Assembly: GCA_963841065.1 (NCBI GenBank)
Contig: CAWJBI010000064.1
Coordinates: 10,960-74,959 of the forward strand
DNA from: M0108 sp963841065
GTDB lineage: Bacteria; Pseudomonadota; Gammaproteobacteria; Chromatiales; Chromatiaceae
DNA: 64,000 nt
Reading direction: 5' to 3'
Under the pieces are notes generated by a model, which was not told where the DNA came from, ran no database searches, and was given only the letters and a program-made list of their open reading frames with translations. The translations under genes and the position numbers were made by a program. Shown here piece after piece: positions 10,687 through 18,997 of the stretch (its first letter is position 1; each line of letters starts with the position of its first letter).

Positions 10687-10929
10687 GTCAATTGCCCGTT
10701 TCTAGTTAGAGAAACCCGTCGCGGCCGCCCGAACGGACCACTGCCCGGCGGAAATTGGCGATTGTATAGCAGATCAGGGCCGAAGTGGTCAATCTGGCAA
10801 GCCTGACGAAAATTCTGCGGGCATTAGCCGGTTATGCAGCCCATCTCACTTTCCCCATCATGGCGAGGTCATAGTCCCCGGCGCCGGGTTAAAATACCCT
10901 TCCCCACCGCCAGCGCCAGGGAGTTCGCC

Positions 10930-12900
10930 ATGTTCAGCCCAGGACCGCCAGAACAACCTCCATCCGAGGAGGAGGGCCCTTTCGAGCAGATCCTGCTCCT
11001 GTGCCTCCAGCGAATCCTGGAGGACGAGCATCCGACGCGTTTCCTGCGCTGGGCCCAGGACGCACTGACGCCTATCCTCAACCGGGAACAGCCCGACCTG
11101 GGCCCCGGCGAGGATCGGCGGCTGGCCTTTCTGCTCGCTCGCGCCATCTGGAACGCCACCCCTCTGCCGGGACAGGGCTTTCGGCCCCAGCCCCTGAACG
11201 CGCCGGATGACGCCATGCCCTGCCCCTGCGGCTCCCGGGCCCTCTATGGTCAATGCTGCGGCGCGATCCGGGACGCCCCCGAAATGCCCCCCGACCTGCT
11301 CTGGGAGCTCCTGCTAGCGGAACTGGGCGAGCCCCTCTTCAAGCAGGCCCTGGCTTCTGGCGAGGTGCCGCCGCACCTGCTGGGCCTGGCGGCGGAACGC
11401 TGGCTGATGGAGGACAAGCCCGGCCGCGCCATCGCCCTGCTCGAACCCCTCTTTGACGGCCCCACCGCCACCAGGCTGGACGAGCGCTGCGAGCAGGCCC
11501 TCAACATCCTTTGCGATGCCTATGACCGCCGCGATCACTGGAAGAAAAAACGCGCCTTCCTGGATCGCATGCGGACGCATCCCTGTCGCGGCTTGCGCGC
11601 CGCCGCCTGGCAGCGCCTCTGTACCATCCATATCGACGAGGGCGCCTTCGCCGAGGCGCAACTGGCCTTTTCCCAGACCCAGCGCGAGGCCCCAGATAAT
11701 CCCGGTACCGCCCTGCTGGAGATAGCCTTGCTGGCGACCCAGCATGAGGACGGGCTGGCCCGGGATCGCGCCCTCTTCTGGCGCCACAAGCTGCGCCGTT
11801 CGGGCGAGGAGGACGCCGGGATTCTCGACTTCCTGGAGCAGGCAGGGCGCGATCCCCTGGATGCCCTCATGACCAGCCAGTCGACCATCATCGACCACCG
11901 CCTCATGGACCTGCGCGACTGGGCCAGGGCTAGCACCCAGCGCCCAACCCCGGTTTATGACCTGGAGCCGGCGATCCTGGAGACTCGGGGTGAGAAGCAT
12001 CCGGCCAGCACCCCCGTCCTGGAGCGGGACGCGGCGGGCCACCCCGACCCCGCCCCCGAGCCTCGCCACCAGATGCGCCTGCTACCACCCGGCGACGTGG
12101 CGGCGCTGGAGGCCCAGTGGCACGCCCTCTTCCCGGCCCCCAAACCCCTCGGCCCGCAACTCATGCCGATCGCTACCTCTCCCAATCCCTGGGAGGAGAG
12201 GGAGGAGGAGGGCTGGCTGGCCTTTCTCGACCGCCACCCGGCGGCGGCGGACAGTCTCGATATCCTCGACGACCTGGTCACCGCCATCTATGTCCATCCC
12301 GACAGCGCCCTCCCCTGGATCGCGCGCGCTCTGCTGGTGCCCCTGCTGGAGCGTGCCCAGTCGATCGCGGCCCGGGTGCTGCCGGACGAGGACCCCCGGA
12401 CCCTGCCCTGGGACCTGGCGGACAACCGCCCAGCGCTGCGCCTCCTGTTTCGACTTTACCTTGCCCAGACCGAAGCCGGCCAGGAAGAGGCGGCCGTCGC
12501 CAGCCTGCACCGACTGATGCGGCTCAATCCCCGGGATCATCACGGCATCCGCGCCGACCTTATGAATGACTACCTCCGCCAAGGCGAGGACGCAGAGGCC
12601 CTGGCCCTGGCCCGGCGCTTTCCCAACGACCGCCTGGTGGACCTGGCCTATGGCGAGGTCCTTGCCCTCTTCCGCCAGGGCTCATCCCGGCAAGCCCAGC
12701 AAGCCTTGCGCCGCGCCCAGAGCCAGCTGCCTCTCATCCCCCGCTACCTGACTCAAAAGCGGGTCGCCCGCCCGCGCCAGCGGGAGCCTGGACCCAGCCC
12801 AGCCAGCGCCGAGACGGCCTGGTTCTATCGCGAGTCCATGCTTGATGTCTGGGAGGCCGAACCGGGACTGCTGGAGTGGCTGCGGCGACAGGCGGGTTAA
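10930..12900 (+). CDS. SEC-C motif protein with tetratricopeptide-like repeats
   Basis: The start is ATG 10930, preceded by AGGGAG at six bases; the frame is open further upstream without coding character. The 656-residue product has an N-terminal acidic region, then the SEC-C zinc motif CPCGSRALYGQCCG at about residues 98-111. Alanine/leucine-rich helical pairs follow, resembling TPR repeats through most of the protein. The SEC-C motif binds zinc, as at the C terminus of SecA, where it contacts SecB or the ribosome. No catalytic motif is visible. A role as a protein-interaction scaffold is plausible but unproven. Confidence 0.8.
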   Translation: MFSPGPPEQPPSEEEGPFEQILLLCLQRILEDEHPTRFLRWAQDALTPILNREQPDLGPGEDRRLAFLLARAIWNATPLPGQGFRPQPLNAPDDAMPCPCGSRALYGQCCGAIRDAPEMPPDLLWELLLAELGEPLFKQALASGEVPPHLLGLAAERWLMEDKPGRAIALLEPLFDGPTATRLDERCEQALNILCDAYDRRDHWKKKRAFLDRMRTHPCRGLRAAAWQRLCTIHIDEGAFAEAQLAFSQTQREAPDNPGTALLEIALLATQHEDGLARDRALFWRHKLRRSGEEDAGILDFLEQAGRDPLDALMTSQSTIIDHRLMDLRDWARASTQRPTPVYDLEPAILETRGEKHPASTPVLERDAAGHPDPAPEPRHQMRLLPPGDVAALEAQWHALFPAPKPLGPQLMPIATSPNPWEEREEEGWLAFLDRHPAAADSLDILDDLVTAIYVHPDSALPWIARALLVPLLERAQSIAARVLPDEDPRTLPWDLADNRPALRLLFRLYLAQTEAGQEEAAVASLHRLMRLNPRDHHGIRADLMNDYLRQGEDAEALALARRFPNDRLVDLAYGEVLALFRQGSSRQAQQALRRAQSQLPLIPRYLTQKRVARPRQREPGPSPASAETAWFYRESMLDVWEAEPGLLEWLRRQAG

Positions 12901-12957
12901 ACCTGGGTAATTAGGCCATTAGGGGGAGCGACAACTAAAGCCCAAGAAGCGGCGTCC

Positions 12958-13824
12958 TCATGGGGTCGCTTGGGGCCAGAGGGTGCCGTCGCGTAGGCCA
13001 GCGATGACGGAGGCCGTACCAGGCCGCACGCCGCGCCAGAGCCAGAAGGCCTCGGCGGCCTGTTCCACCAGCATCCCCAGCCCGTCGAGGACCCGGGTGG
13101 CGCCATGGTCCTGGCCCCAGCGGCAAAAGGCGGTGACATGGTCACCGTAAAGGAGGTCGTAGGTCCAGCCCCCGGGCGCCAGGCAGCCCTCCGGTATCTC
13201 CGGCAGGGAACCGTCCAGGCCGGCGGAGGTGGCGTTGATGATGAGATCGAAACCGTCGCCCTCGAGCTCCTCAAGGCCCCCGCCGCGCACCTTCCCCCAT
13301 TCCCAGCCTTGTTCGGCGCGCAGCTTTTCGCCGAGGGTGGCCAGGGCCAGGGCCCGCCCGGTGGTGCGGTTGGCGATCACCAGTTCCGCGATCCCGGTCT
13401 CCAGCAGGGGCTCCAGCAGGCCCTTGGCGGCCCCGCCGGCCCCTACCAGGAGCAAGCGCCGGCCGGGAAAGACAAAGCCGTGGTTGCCTCCCAGGTCACG
13501 AACCAGGCCGACTCCATCGGTGTTGTCCCCCCGCAGCCGGCCATCGGGCAGCCGGATCAGGGTGTTGACGGCCCCCGCGATGGTTGCCCGGGGGCTGAGT
13601 TCGTCGGCCAATTCCCAGGCCTGTTCCTTGAAAGGCACGGTGACATTGAGCCCCTGGCCACCCCTGTCCAGGAAGCGCCGCACCTCGCCCTCGAAGTCCG
13701 CCAGGTCGCCGAGAATCCGCCCGTATTCAAGATCCTGGCCCGTGGCACGGGCAAAGGCGGCATGGATCAGCGGCGACTTGCTGTGGGCGATGGGGTTGCC
13801 AATGACGGCATAGCGGTCGGTCAT
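12958..13824 (-). CDS. aroE: Shikimate dehydrogenase (NADP+)
   Basis: AroE reduces 3-dehydroshikimate to shikimate in aromatic amino acid synthesis. Motifs are the N-terminal AVIGNPIAHSKSPLIH (shikimate-binding Ser pair), NVTVPFKEQAW with the catalytic Lys, NTDGVGLVRDL with the catalytic Asp, and the NADP-binding VGAGGAAKGLLEPL plus the basic NRTTGRA. 288 residues, typical length. It follows hemB on the same strand with a 3-base gap, so the two are almost certainly cotranscribed. Confidence 0.95.
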   Translation of the reverse strand: MTDRYAVIGNPIAHSKSPLIHAAFARATGQDLEYGRILGDLADFEGEVRRFLDRGGQGLNVTVPFKEQAWELADELSPRATIAGAVNTLIRLPDGRLRGDNTDGVGLVRDLGGNHGFVFPGRRLLLVGAGGAAKGLLEPLLETGIAELVIANRTTGRALALATLGEKLRAEQGWEWGKVRGGGLEELEGDGFDLIINATSAGLDGSLPEIPEGCLAPGGWTYDLLYGDHVTAFCRWGQDHGATRVLDGLGMLVEQAAEAFWLWRGVRPGTASVIAGLRDGTLWPQATP

Positions 13825-13827
13825 ATC

Positions 13828-14853
13828 TCAGCCTTGCAGCCAGCGGGCGGCATCCTTGGCGTAATAGGTGAGGATGGCGTCGGCCCCGGCGCGGCGAATC
13901 GACAGCAGGGACTCCAGGACCACCGCCCGCTCATCGAGCCAGCCGTTCTGGGCAGCCGCCTTGAGCATGGCGTATTCACCGCTAACCTGATAGGCCATGG
14001 TCGGCACGCCGAACCGCTCCTTGATCCGCCGCACTATGTCCAGGTAGGGCAAGGCCGGCTTGACCATGACCATGTCGGCGCCCTCCTGGAGATCGAGGGC
14101 GACCTCCCGCAGAGCCTCGTCGGTGTTGGCCGGGTCCATCTGATAGCTGTACTTGTCACCTCCGCCCAGGTTGGCCGCCGAGCCCACGGCTTCGCGGAAG
14201 GGGCCATAGAAGCTGGAGGCATACTTGGCCGAATAGGCCAGGATGCGGGTGTGGATGTGGCCCGCCCCCTCCAGTGCCGAGCGGATGGCGCCGACGCGCC
14301 CGTCCATCATGTCCGAGGGCGCCACCACGTCCGCCCCGGCCTCGGCGTGAGACAGGGCCTGCTTGACCAGGACCGCCACCGTCTCGTCATTGAGCACATA
14401 GCCGCTGGCATCAATGAGCCCGTCCTGGCCATGGGTGGTGAAGGGATCGAGGGCGACGTCGGTAATAACGCCCAGGTCCGGCAGGGCCTGCTTAAGGGCA
14501 CGCACCGCCCGTTGGGCCAGGCCCTGGGGATTGAAGGCCTCGCGAGCGTCCTCCGACTTGGCCTCGGGCGGGGTCACGGGGAAGATGGCCATGGCCGGGA
14601 TGCCCAGGTCCACCACCTCGCGAGCCTCCGCAAGCAGGCAGTCGATGCTCTTGCGCACCACCCCCGGCATGGAGGCCACCGGCTCCCGCCGTCCCTCACC
14701 TTCCAGAACAAAGACGGGATAAATCAAGTCTTCCGGCCCCAGCCGCGTCTCGCGCATCAGCCGGCGGGAAAAGACATCCCGGCGCATGCGGCGGGGTCGG
14801 AGCAAGGGAAAACCAGGGTGCGGAGGGTTATCAGAGATCATGGGCGAGTCCAT
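13828..14853 (-). CDS. hemB: Delta-aminolevulinic acid dehydratase (porphobilinogen synthase)
   Basis: HemB condenses two 5-aminolevulinate molecules to porphobilinogen in tetrapyrrole synthesis. The two Schiff-base lysines are in AYSAKYASSFYGPFR and MVMVKPALPYLD. The metal region reads DVALDPFTTHGQDG, in which the three cysteines of zinc-dependent enzymes are replaced by Asp/Thr, so this should be a Mg-type enzyme. 341 residues, normal. It is the first gene of a hemB-aroE pair and is divergent from the thioredoxin gene, sharing a 156-base promoter region. Confidence 0.95.
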   Translation of the reverse strand: MDSPMISDNPPHPGFPLLRPRRMRRDVFSRRLMRETRLGPEDLIYPVFVLEGEGRREPVASMPGVVRKSIDCLLAEAREVVDLGIPAMAIFPVTPPEAKSEDAREAFNPQGLAQRAVRALKQALPDLGVITDVALDPFTTHGQDGLIDASGYVLNDETVAVLVKQALSHAEAGADVVAPSDMMDGRVGAIRSALEGAGHIHTRILAYSAKYASSFYGPFREAVGSAANLGGGDKYSYQMDPANTDEALREVALDLQEGADMVMVKPALPYLDIVRRIKERFGVPTMAYQVSGEYAMLKAAAQNGWLDERAVVLESLLSIRRAGADAILTYYAKDAARWLQG

Positions 14854-15009
14854 AATGGCGAGGAATTGCGGTATGCACGAAACGGCGAGTTAAGGCTCGG
14901 GGCCGTTGCCCGTCCCGCGCCACTCACCTGTCTTGGGAAAATATCCTACCCTTGACCGCCAGATAGCACTAGCCCCACCCAAAACCCCGGATTACAAGGA
15001 GCCTAAGCC

Positions 15010-15453
15010 ATGTTCCAGCATCACAGCCATGACGACCACCGCCACGATCACCGTCACGACCACCCGCACGCCTATGGCCCCCATCCCACGCACCCCAACA
15101 CCTTCGCCGTCGATCGCCCGGATTTCGAGGAGAAGGTGATCGCGGCCTCGCGGGAAGGGCCCATCCTGGTGGACTTCTGGGCCGACTGGTGCTCTCCCTG
15201 TCACGCCCTGACGCCTCACCTGGAAAGGGCGGTGGCCGAATACCAGGGGGCCCTCCGCCTGGCCAAGGTCGAGGTGGACGAGGGTGACAACATGAAGCTG
15301 GCGGGGCATTACCACCTGCGCGGCTTTCCCACCGTCATCCTCTTCCGTGACGGCGCGGAACGGGGCCGCTTCAGCGGCGCCCGCTCGACGGCCCAGATCC
15401 GCGACTGGTTGCGGGAGCATCTGGACGCAGCCCCCACGGCGGTCGCGGCCTGA
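15010..15453 (+). CDS. Thioredoxin-domain protein with a histidine-rich N terminus
   Basis: The gene has AAGGAG eight bases before ATG 15010. The first ~30 residues are extremely histidine-rich (repeated HDH/HDD units) and probably bind metal. From about residue 33 a complete thioredoxin fold follows with LVDFWADWCSPCHALTPHL, VEVDEGDNM and the cis-proline segment GFPTVILF. The active site is WCSPC rather than the usual WCGPC, with a His immediately after. No signal peptide is seen, so it is likely cytosolic. It may be a redox or metal-handling partner; a role in heme synthesis, suggested by the neighbours hemB and hemF, is only inference. Confidence 0.88.
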   Translation: MFQHHSHDDHRHDHRHDHPHAYGPHPTHPNTFAVDRPDFEEKVIAASREGPILVDFWADWCSPCHALTPHLERAVAEYQGALRLAKVEVDEGDNMKLAGHYHLRGFPTVILFRDGAERGRFSGARSTAQIRDWLREHLDAAPTAVAA

Positions 15454-15588
15454 GGCCTAAGGCGATTTCCGGAAATACAGATGCCACCAAACGATCGCCT
15501 CGGGCGACTGAAGTTGCCCCTTCATTCACACCGCCGGTGGTTGGTACCCAGTCTTCTGGGATTCATCTAGGGCCTTGGCGACTAAGAA

Positions 15589-16512
15589 TCAATCCGCCTC
15601 GGCCAGCCAGTCCCGCGCCACCAGGAATCTTTCGTAGAGCGCCGCCTCCGGCGACCCTGGCTCGGGATGCCAGCCATAGCGCCAACTCACCTCTGGCGGC
15701 AGGGACATGAGGATGGATTCGGTCCGGCCGCCAGACTGAAGCCCGAACAGGGTGCCCCGATCGTATACCAGATTGAATTCCACATAGCGGCCCCGGCGGT
15801 ATTTCTGAAAGGCCCGTTCCCGCTCGCCCCAGGCCAGGTCCTTACGCCGCTGAACGATCGGCAAATAGGCTGGTAAATAGTGGTCGCCGACACTTTGCAG
15901 CAGGGCAAGGCTACGCGCGAAGCCCCATTCATCGAGATCGTCGAAAAAGAGGCCACCGATGCCGCGTGGCTCGTCGCGGTGCTTGAGGAAGAAATACTCG
16001 TCGCACTGGCGCTTCAGAAGGGGATGGACCTCGGCCCCAAAGGGCAGGCAGGCGGCGCGGGCGACCCGGTGCCAATGGATGGCGTCTTCCTCGAAGCCAT
16101 AATAGGGCGTCAGGTCGAAGCCGCCACCAAACCACCAGACCGGCTCGGCACCCGGCTTCTCGGCCATGAAGAAGCGCACGTTGAGATGGGAGGTGGGCAC
16201 GTAAGGGTTGCGGGGGTGCATGACCAGGGATACGCCCATGGCTTGATAGGCCCTGGCCGCTAACTCCGGACGCCGCACCGTCGCCGAGACCGGCAAGCTT
16301 GCCCCAAAGACATGGGAAAAATTGATCCCACCCTGCTCGAAGAGGTCGCCCCCGCGCAGCACCCGAGTACGGCCGCCCCCCCCGCCGGATCGCTGCCAGG
16401 CCTCCTCGATGAAATCGGCCCCGCCATCCTCTTGCTGCAGGGTCTGGGTCAACCGGTCCTGCAGCGCCAGGAGGTAGTCCTTGACGGCGTCGGCATCGGG
16501 TCTGGAGGTCAT
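15589..16512 (-). CDS. hemF: Oxygen-dependent coproporphyrinogen-III oxidase
   Basis: HemF decarboxylates coproporphyrinogen III to protoporphyrinogen IX with O2. The family segments RVLRGGDLFEQGGINFSHV, SLVMHPRNPYVPTSHLNVR, WWFGGGFDLTPYYG, GIGGLFFDDL and EFNLVYDRGTLFGLQSGGR are all intact. 307 residues, normal for HemF. It starts three bases after the stop of an upstream cupin gene, so the two form an operon. Use of an oxygen-dependent enzyme shows the organism makes heme aerobically at least part of the time. Confidence 0.96.
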   Translation of the reverse strand: MTSRPDADAVKDYLLALQDRLTQTLQQEDGGADFIEEAWQRSGGGGGRTRVLRGGDLFEQGGINFSHVFGASLPVSATVRRPELAARAYQAMGVSLVMHPRNPYVPTSHLNVRFFMAEKPGAEPVWWFGGGFDLTPYYGFEEDAIHWHRVARAACLPFGAEVHPLLKRQCDEYFFLKHRDEPRGIGGLFFDDLDEWGFARSLALLQSVGDHYLPAYLPIVQRRKDLAWGERERAFQKYRRGRYVEFNLVYDRGTLFGLQSGGRTESILMSLPPEVSWRYGWHPEPGSPEAALYERFLVARDWLAEAD

Positions 16513-16515
16513 GGT

Positions 16516-16848
16516 TCAGGCCCTGGCCGTGCCGGCTGGGTAGAGATGGACCGCCAGCCAAAGGCAGCGGGGCTCCGGGTGCGTCTCCAGCACCCGGTGC
16601 GGGGTATGGGCGGGAATGACCAGGTAATCACCCGGACTCAGGGAGACCCGCTTCCCGGCCACCTCCAGCACCGCCCGGCCCTCCACCAGCATCACCCATT
16701 CATCCTGTTCCTGGTCGTAGAGATCAGGGTCCGGGGTAGCGCTGCTGACGATACGTTCCACGCGCAGATTACCCTGGCGCCAGAGATCCTCGCAGGCCTC
16801 CCCCGAGATTGGGCCAAGCGGATTCGAGAAGAAATTAACGGGGTTCAC
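16516..16848 (-). CDS. Small cupin-domain protein
   Basis: A 110-residue single-domain cupin. The first cupin motif lies in EQDEWVMLVEGRAVLEVAG and the second in LSPGDYLVIPAHTPHRV, giving a plausible metal site of Glu and His residues. The function is unknown; related small cupins are annotated as sugar or phosphate binding proteins. It is directly upstream of hemF (three-base gap) and must share its transcript. Confidence 0.85.
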   Translation of the reverse strand: MNPVNFFSNPLGPISGEACEDLWRQGNLRVERIVSSATPDPDLYDQEQDEWVMLVEGRAVLEVAGKRVSLSPGDYLVIPAHTPHRVLETHPEPRCLWLAVHLYPAGTARA

Positions 16849-16888
16849 GGCGAGGCAAGTCCCTCCAACTCAGTCCTTAAAGCCCAAC

Positions 16889-16913
16889 AAAAAACCGGCG
16901 CAAGGCCGGCTTT
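16889..16913 (-). terminator. Rho-independent terminator of rpsT
   Basis: On the minus strand the sequence reads GCCGGC-CTTG-CGCCGG followed by six T residues, about 50 bases beyond the rpsT stop. A GC-rich stem with a clean T-run is a textbook intrinsic terminator. Confidence 0.85.
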
Positions 16914-16961
16914 GGGATGTATCACCCCCGAGGGGATGACAATCCAGTCCCGACAGAGTCC

Positions 16962-17225
16962 TCAGGCCATCGCCTTGATGCGGGCATTGATACGGCTTTT
17001 ATGACGGGCGGCTTTGTTGGCGTGAATCAGCCCCGTGCCAGCAGCCCGGTCTAGGAAGGGCACCGCCAGCTTGAAGGCCGCCGTGGCGGCTTCCTTATCA
17101 CCCGCGGCAATCGCCTTGAGCGTATTCTTGACGTAGGTGCGCATGGCGCTACGGCGAGAGGCATTGTGCTGGCGGCGCTGCTCGGACTGACGGGCGCGCT
17201 TGAGGGCTTGGGGGGAGTTGGCCAA
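16962..17225 (-). CDS. rpsT: 30S ribosomal protein S20
   Basis: An 87-residue basic protein of the small ribosomal subunit that binds 16S rRNA. The N terminus MANSPQALKRARQSEQRR and the C-terminal GLIHANKAARHKSRIN are diagnostic. It is monocistronic, with an intrinsic terminator downstream and a long spacer upstream that must hold its promoter. Confidence 0.97.
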   Translation of the reverse strand: MANSPQALKRARQSEQRRQHNASRRSAMRTYVKNTLKAIAAGDKEAATAAFKLAVPFLDRAAGTGLIHANKAARHKSRINARIKAMA

Positions 17226-17605
17226 CTGGTATCTCCTAAAATCCTGTGAGACTCGCGGGACGAAATTTAAGACCCAGCATTTTCCCTAAGCAGCGCGCCC
17301 CTGTCAACCAAGTCCTAGCGATTTTTGTAACCTCCACCCCGGCACAGAGGGACCAGAGCCGCTGGCGCGTCCTCCCGCCAGATGGCCTCCTAAAGCCACA
17401 TCTGGAGAATTTCGATGAATTCAGCCGCAATTGGCGGCCGGGTACCCGAATTTTTGATGGCCATATGAGTAGGATGCTCTACTATTACGGTTCCGTGACT
17501 TTGCCCGAGCCGCGCGCGCGGGCCATCCGGGTTTCCCCTTGAGACCCCCATAAAAATCCAGTCGATACATGTACGACATGCAAGACATGCACGCGGAGGC
17601 AGATG
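17226..17605. other. Divergent intergenic region between rpsT and ppk2
   Basis: About 380 bases hold promoters for both flanking genes. No extra gene is convincing. The right end contains a three-copy ACATG repeat at 17567-17589 and the ppk2 Shine-Dalgarno GGAGG at 17595-17599. Confidence 0.5.
17567..17589 (+). repeat. Three ACATG units at exact 9-base spacing upstream of ppk2
   Basis: ACATG starts at 17567, 17576 and 17585, each separated by four bases. It lies only about 17 bases before the ppk2 start, so it would be in the leader or overlap the start of transcription. It could be a protein-binding array, but the intervals are short for DNA helical phasing (9 rather than 10.5). Confidence 0.4.
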
Positions 17606-18697
17606 ATGTCTGAAAACGAGGTCCAGCCGACCACCGAAATGTCCGCGGCGACCCACGCCGCCAATGCCACGGCAACTGCAATGGCCAAGGCCAGCGCCGC
17701 GCACACTCAGGAAAGCGAGAACTTGGAGCCGGCGGCCCACGCCGCTCCGGTGAAGGAGCCGCATGCCAAGGAAGCGGAGAAGCAGGCTGCCAAGGCGGCC
17801 GAGCCCAAGAAGGGTGAAAAGGACGACAAGGCCGAAAAGGAAACCAAAAAAGAAAAACCGCCCAATATCCTGGTGAACATCCAGGTGGATGAGAAGGCCC
17901 TCAAAAAAGAGGCTGAGGCCTACTATCCCTACAAGAAAAAGCTGCCGACGGCTGAATACGAGGTGTTGAAATTCGATCTCCAGATCGAGCTCCTCAAGTG
18001 GCAGAACTGGATCAAGGAGAGCGGCGAACGCGTCATGGTCTGCTTCGAGGGTCGCGATGCCGCCGGCAAGGGTGGCACCATCAAGCGAGTCATGGAGCAC
18101 CTCAACCCCCGCGGCGCCCGCGTGGTCGCCCTGGAGAAGCCCAGCGAACGCGAGCGTACCCAGTGGTACTATCAACGTTACCTTGAGAATCTGCCCGCCG
18201 CGGGCGAGATCGTCCTCTTCGACCGTTCCTGGTACAACCGCGCTGGCGTGGAACGGGTCATGGGCTTCTGCACCCCAGCCGAGTATCTGGAATTCATGCG
18301 CCAGACCCCGGAACTGGAACGTATGCTGGTCCGAAGCGGCATTCGCCTTCACAAACTATGGTTCTCGGTCACCCGCAAGGAGCAGTTGCGACGCTTCAAG
18401 TCCCGCGAGCACGACCCGCTCAAACAGTGGAAGCTGAGCCCCATGGATCTGGCCTCCCTGGACCTCTGGGATGAGTACACCAGCGCCAAGGAAAACATGT
18501 TCTTCTACACCCATACGGCGGACTCCCCTTGGACCGTGATCAAGTCCGACGATAAAAACCGTGCCCGTATCAATGCGATGCGCTTCCTGCTCGCCAAGAG
18601 CCCGTACCCGAATCGTAATCCGGCGGTCGCCTGCCTTCCCGACCCCGAGATCGTGGTCGCACCGCAGATCGAACATCTGAATCCCGCTTCGCTCTAA
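17606..18697 (+). CDS. ppk2: Polyphosphate kinase 2 family protein with an Ala/Lys-rich N-terminal tail
   Basis: PPK2 enzymes transfer phosphate between polyphosphate and nucleotides. The catalytic domain (from about residue 110) has Walker A FEGRDAAGKGGTIKR, the Walker B-like LFDRSWYNRAGVERVMGF and the downstream VTRKEQLRRFKSREHDPLKQWKLS. About 85 N-terminal residues are low-complexity, rich in Ala, Lys and Glu, like histone H1 tails, and are not part of the catalytic fold. The start is ATG 17606 (GGAGG six bases upstream) rather than the adjacent ATG 17603. A small acidic gene follows after 24 bases and is probably cotranscribed. Substrate class (ADP, GDP or AMP) cannot be fixed from motifs alone. 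Confidence 0.92.
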   Translation: MSENEVQPTTEMSAATHAANATATAMAKASAAHTQESENLEPAAHAAPVKEPHAKEAEKQAAKAAEPKKGEKDDKAEKETKKEKPPNILVNIQVDEKALKKEAEAYYPYKKKLPTAEYEVLKFDLQIELLKWQNWIKESGERVMVCFEGRDAAGKGGTIKRVMEHLNPRGARVVALEKPSERERTQWYYQRYLENLPAAGEIVLFDRSWYNRAGVERVMGFCTPAEYLEFMRQTPELERMLVRSGIRLHKLWFSVTRKEQLRRFKSREHDPLKQWKLSPMDLASLDLWDEYTSAKENMFFYTHTADSPWTVIKSDDKNRARINAMRFLLAKSPYPNRNPAVACLPDPEIVVAPQIEHLNPASL

Positions 18698-18721
18698 AAC
18701 CCAGGGAGACCCCATAAGGTT

Positions 18722-18949
18722 ATGTCAACACGCTACGAGAAACACGCCAAGCAGGTAGTCAAGGGCTTCAAGGAAGTCATCGACGATGAGGCCAAGAAGA
18801 CGCTCTCCGACGATGATTTCGACCAACTCGCCATCTTGATCAATTCCGCCATCACCAACTCCGTCCTCTCGGCGGTGGAAAAGGTGGCGGATGACCTGGA
18901 AAAATCCGTCCGCAAGATCCGCCGCGGGGCCGAGCATTACGACGACTAA
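18722..18949 (+). CDS. Small acidic helical protein, function unknown
   Basis: A 75-residue protein beginning MSTRYEKHAKQVVKGFKEVI, predominantly charged and heptad-like, with a central hydrophobic helix (FDQLAILINSAITNSVLSAV). It starts 24 bases after ppk2 and ends just before a strong hairpin, so it is the last gene of the ppk2 transcript. The family is not recognised. Pairing with PPK2 suggests a regulatory or granule-associated role, by inference only. Confidence 0.72.
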   Translation: MSTRYEKHAKQVVKGFKEVIDDEAKKTLSDDDFDQLAILINSAITNSVLSAVEKVADDLEKSVRKIRRGAEHYDD

Positions 18950-18960
18950 GGGCCCGGAAC

Positions 18961-18994
18961 GGTCGGGGCGGGTTGACTGCAACCCGCCCCGACC
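18961..18994. terminator. Bidirectional terminator hairpin between convergent genes
   Basis: Perfect 14-bp arms (GGTCGGGGCGGGTT and complement) with a 6-base loop lie between the ends of the ppk2 transcript and prk. There is no long T-run, but the stem is very stable and correctly placed for both directions. Confidence 0.75.
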
Positions 18995-18997
18995 TGC

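Noticed and set aside
13105..14955. Plus-strand open frame of about 600 codons opposite aroE and hemB
   Set aside because: It is the shadow of two well-conserved minus-strand genes and shows no protein family features.
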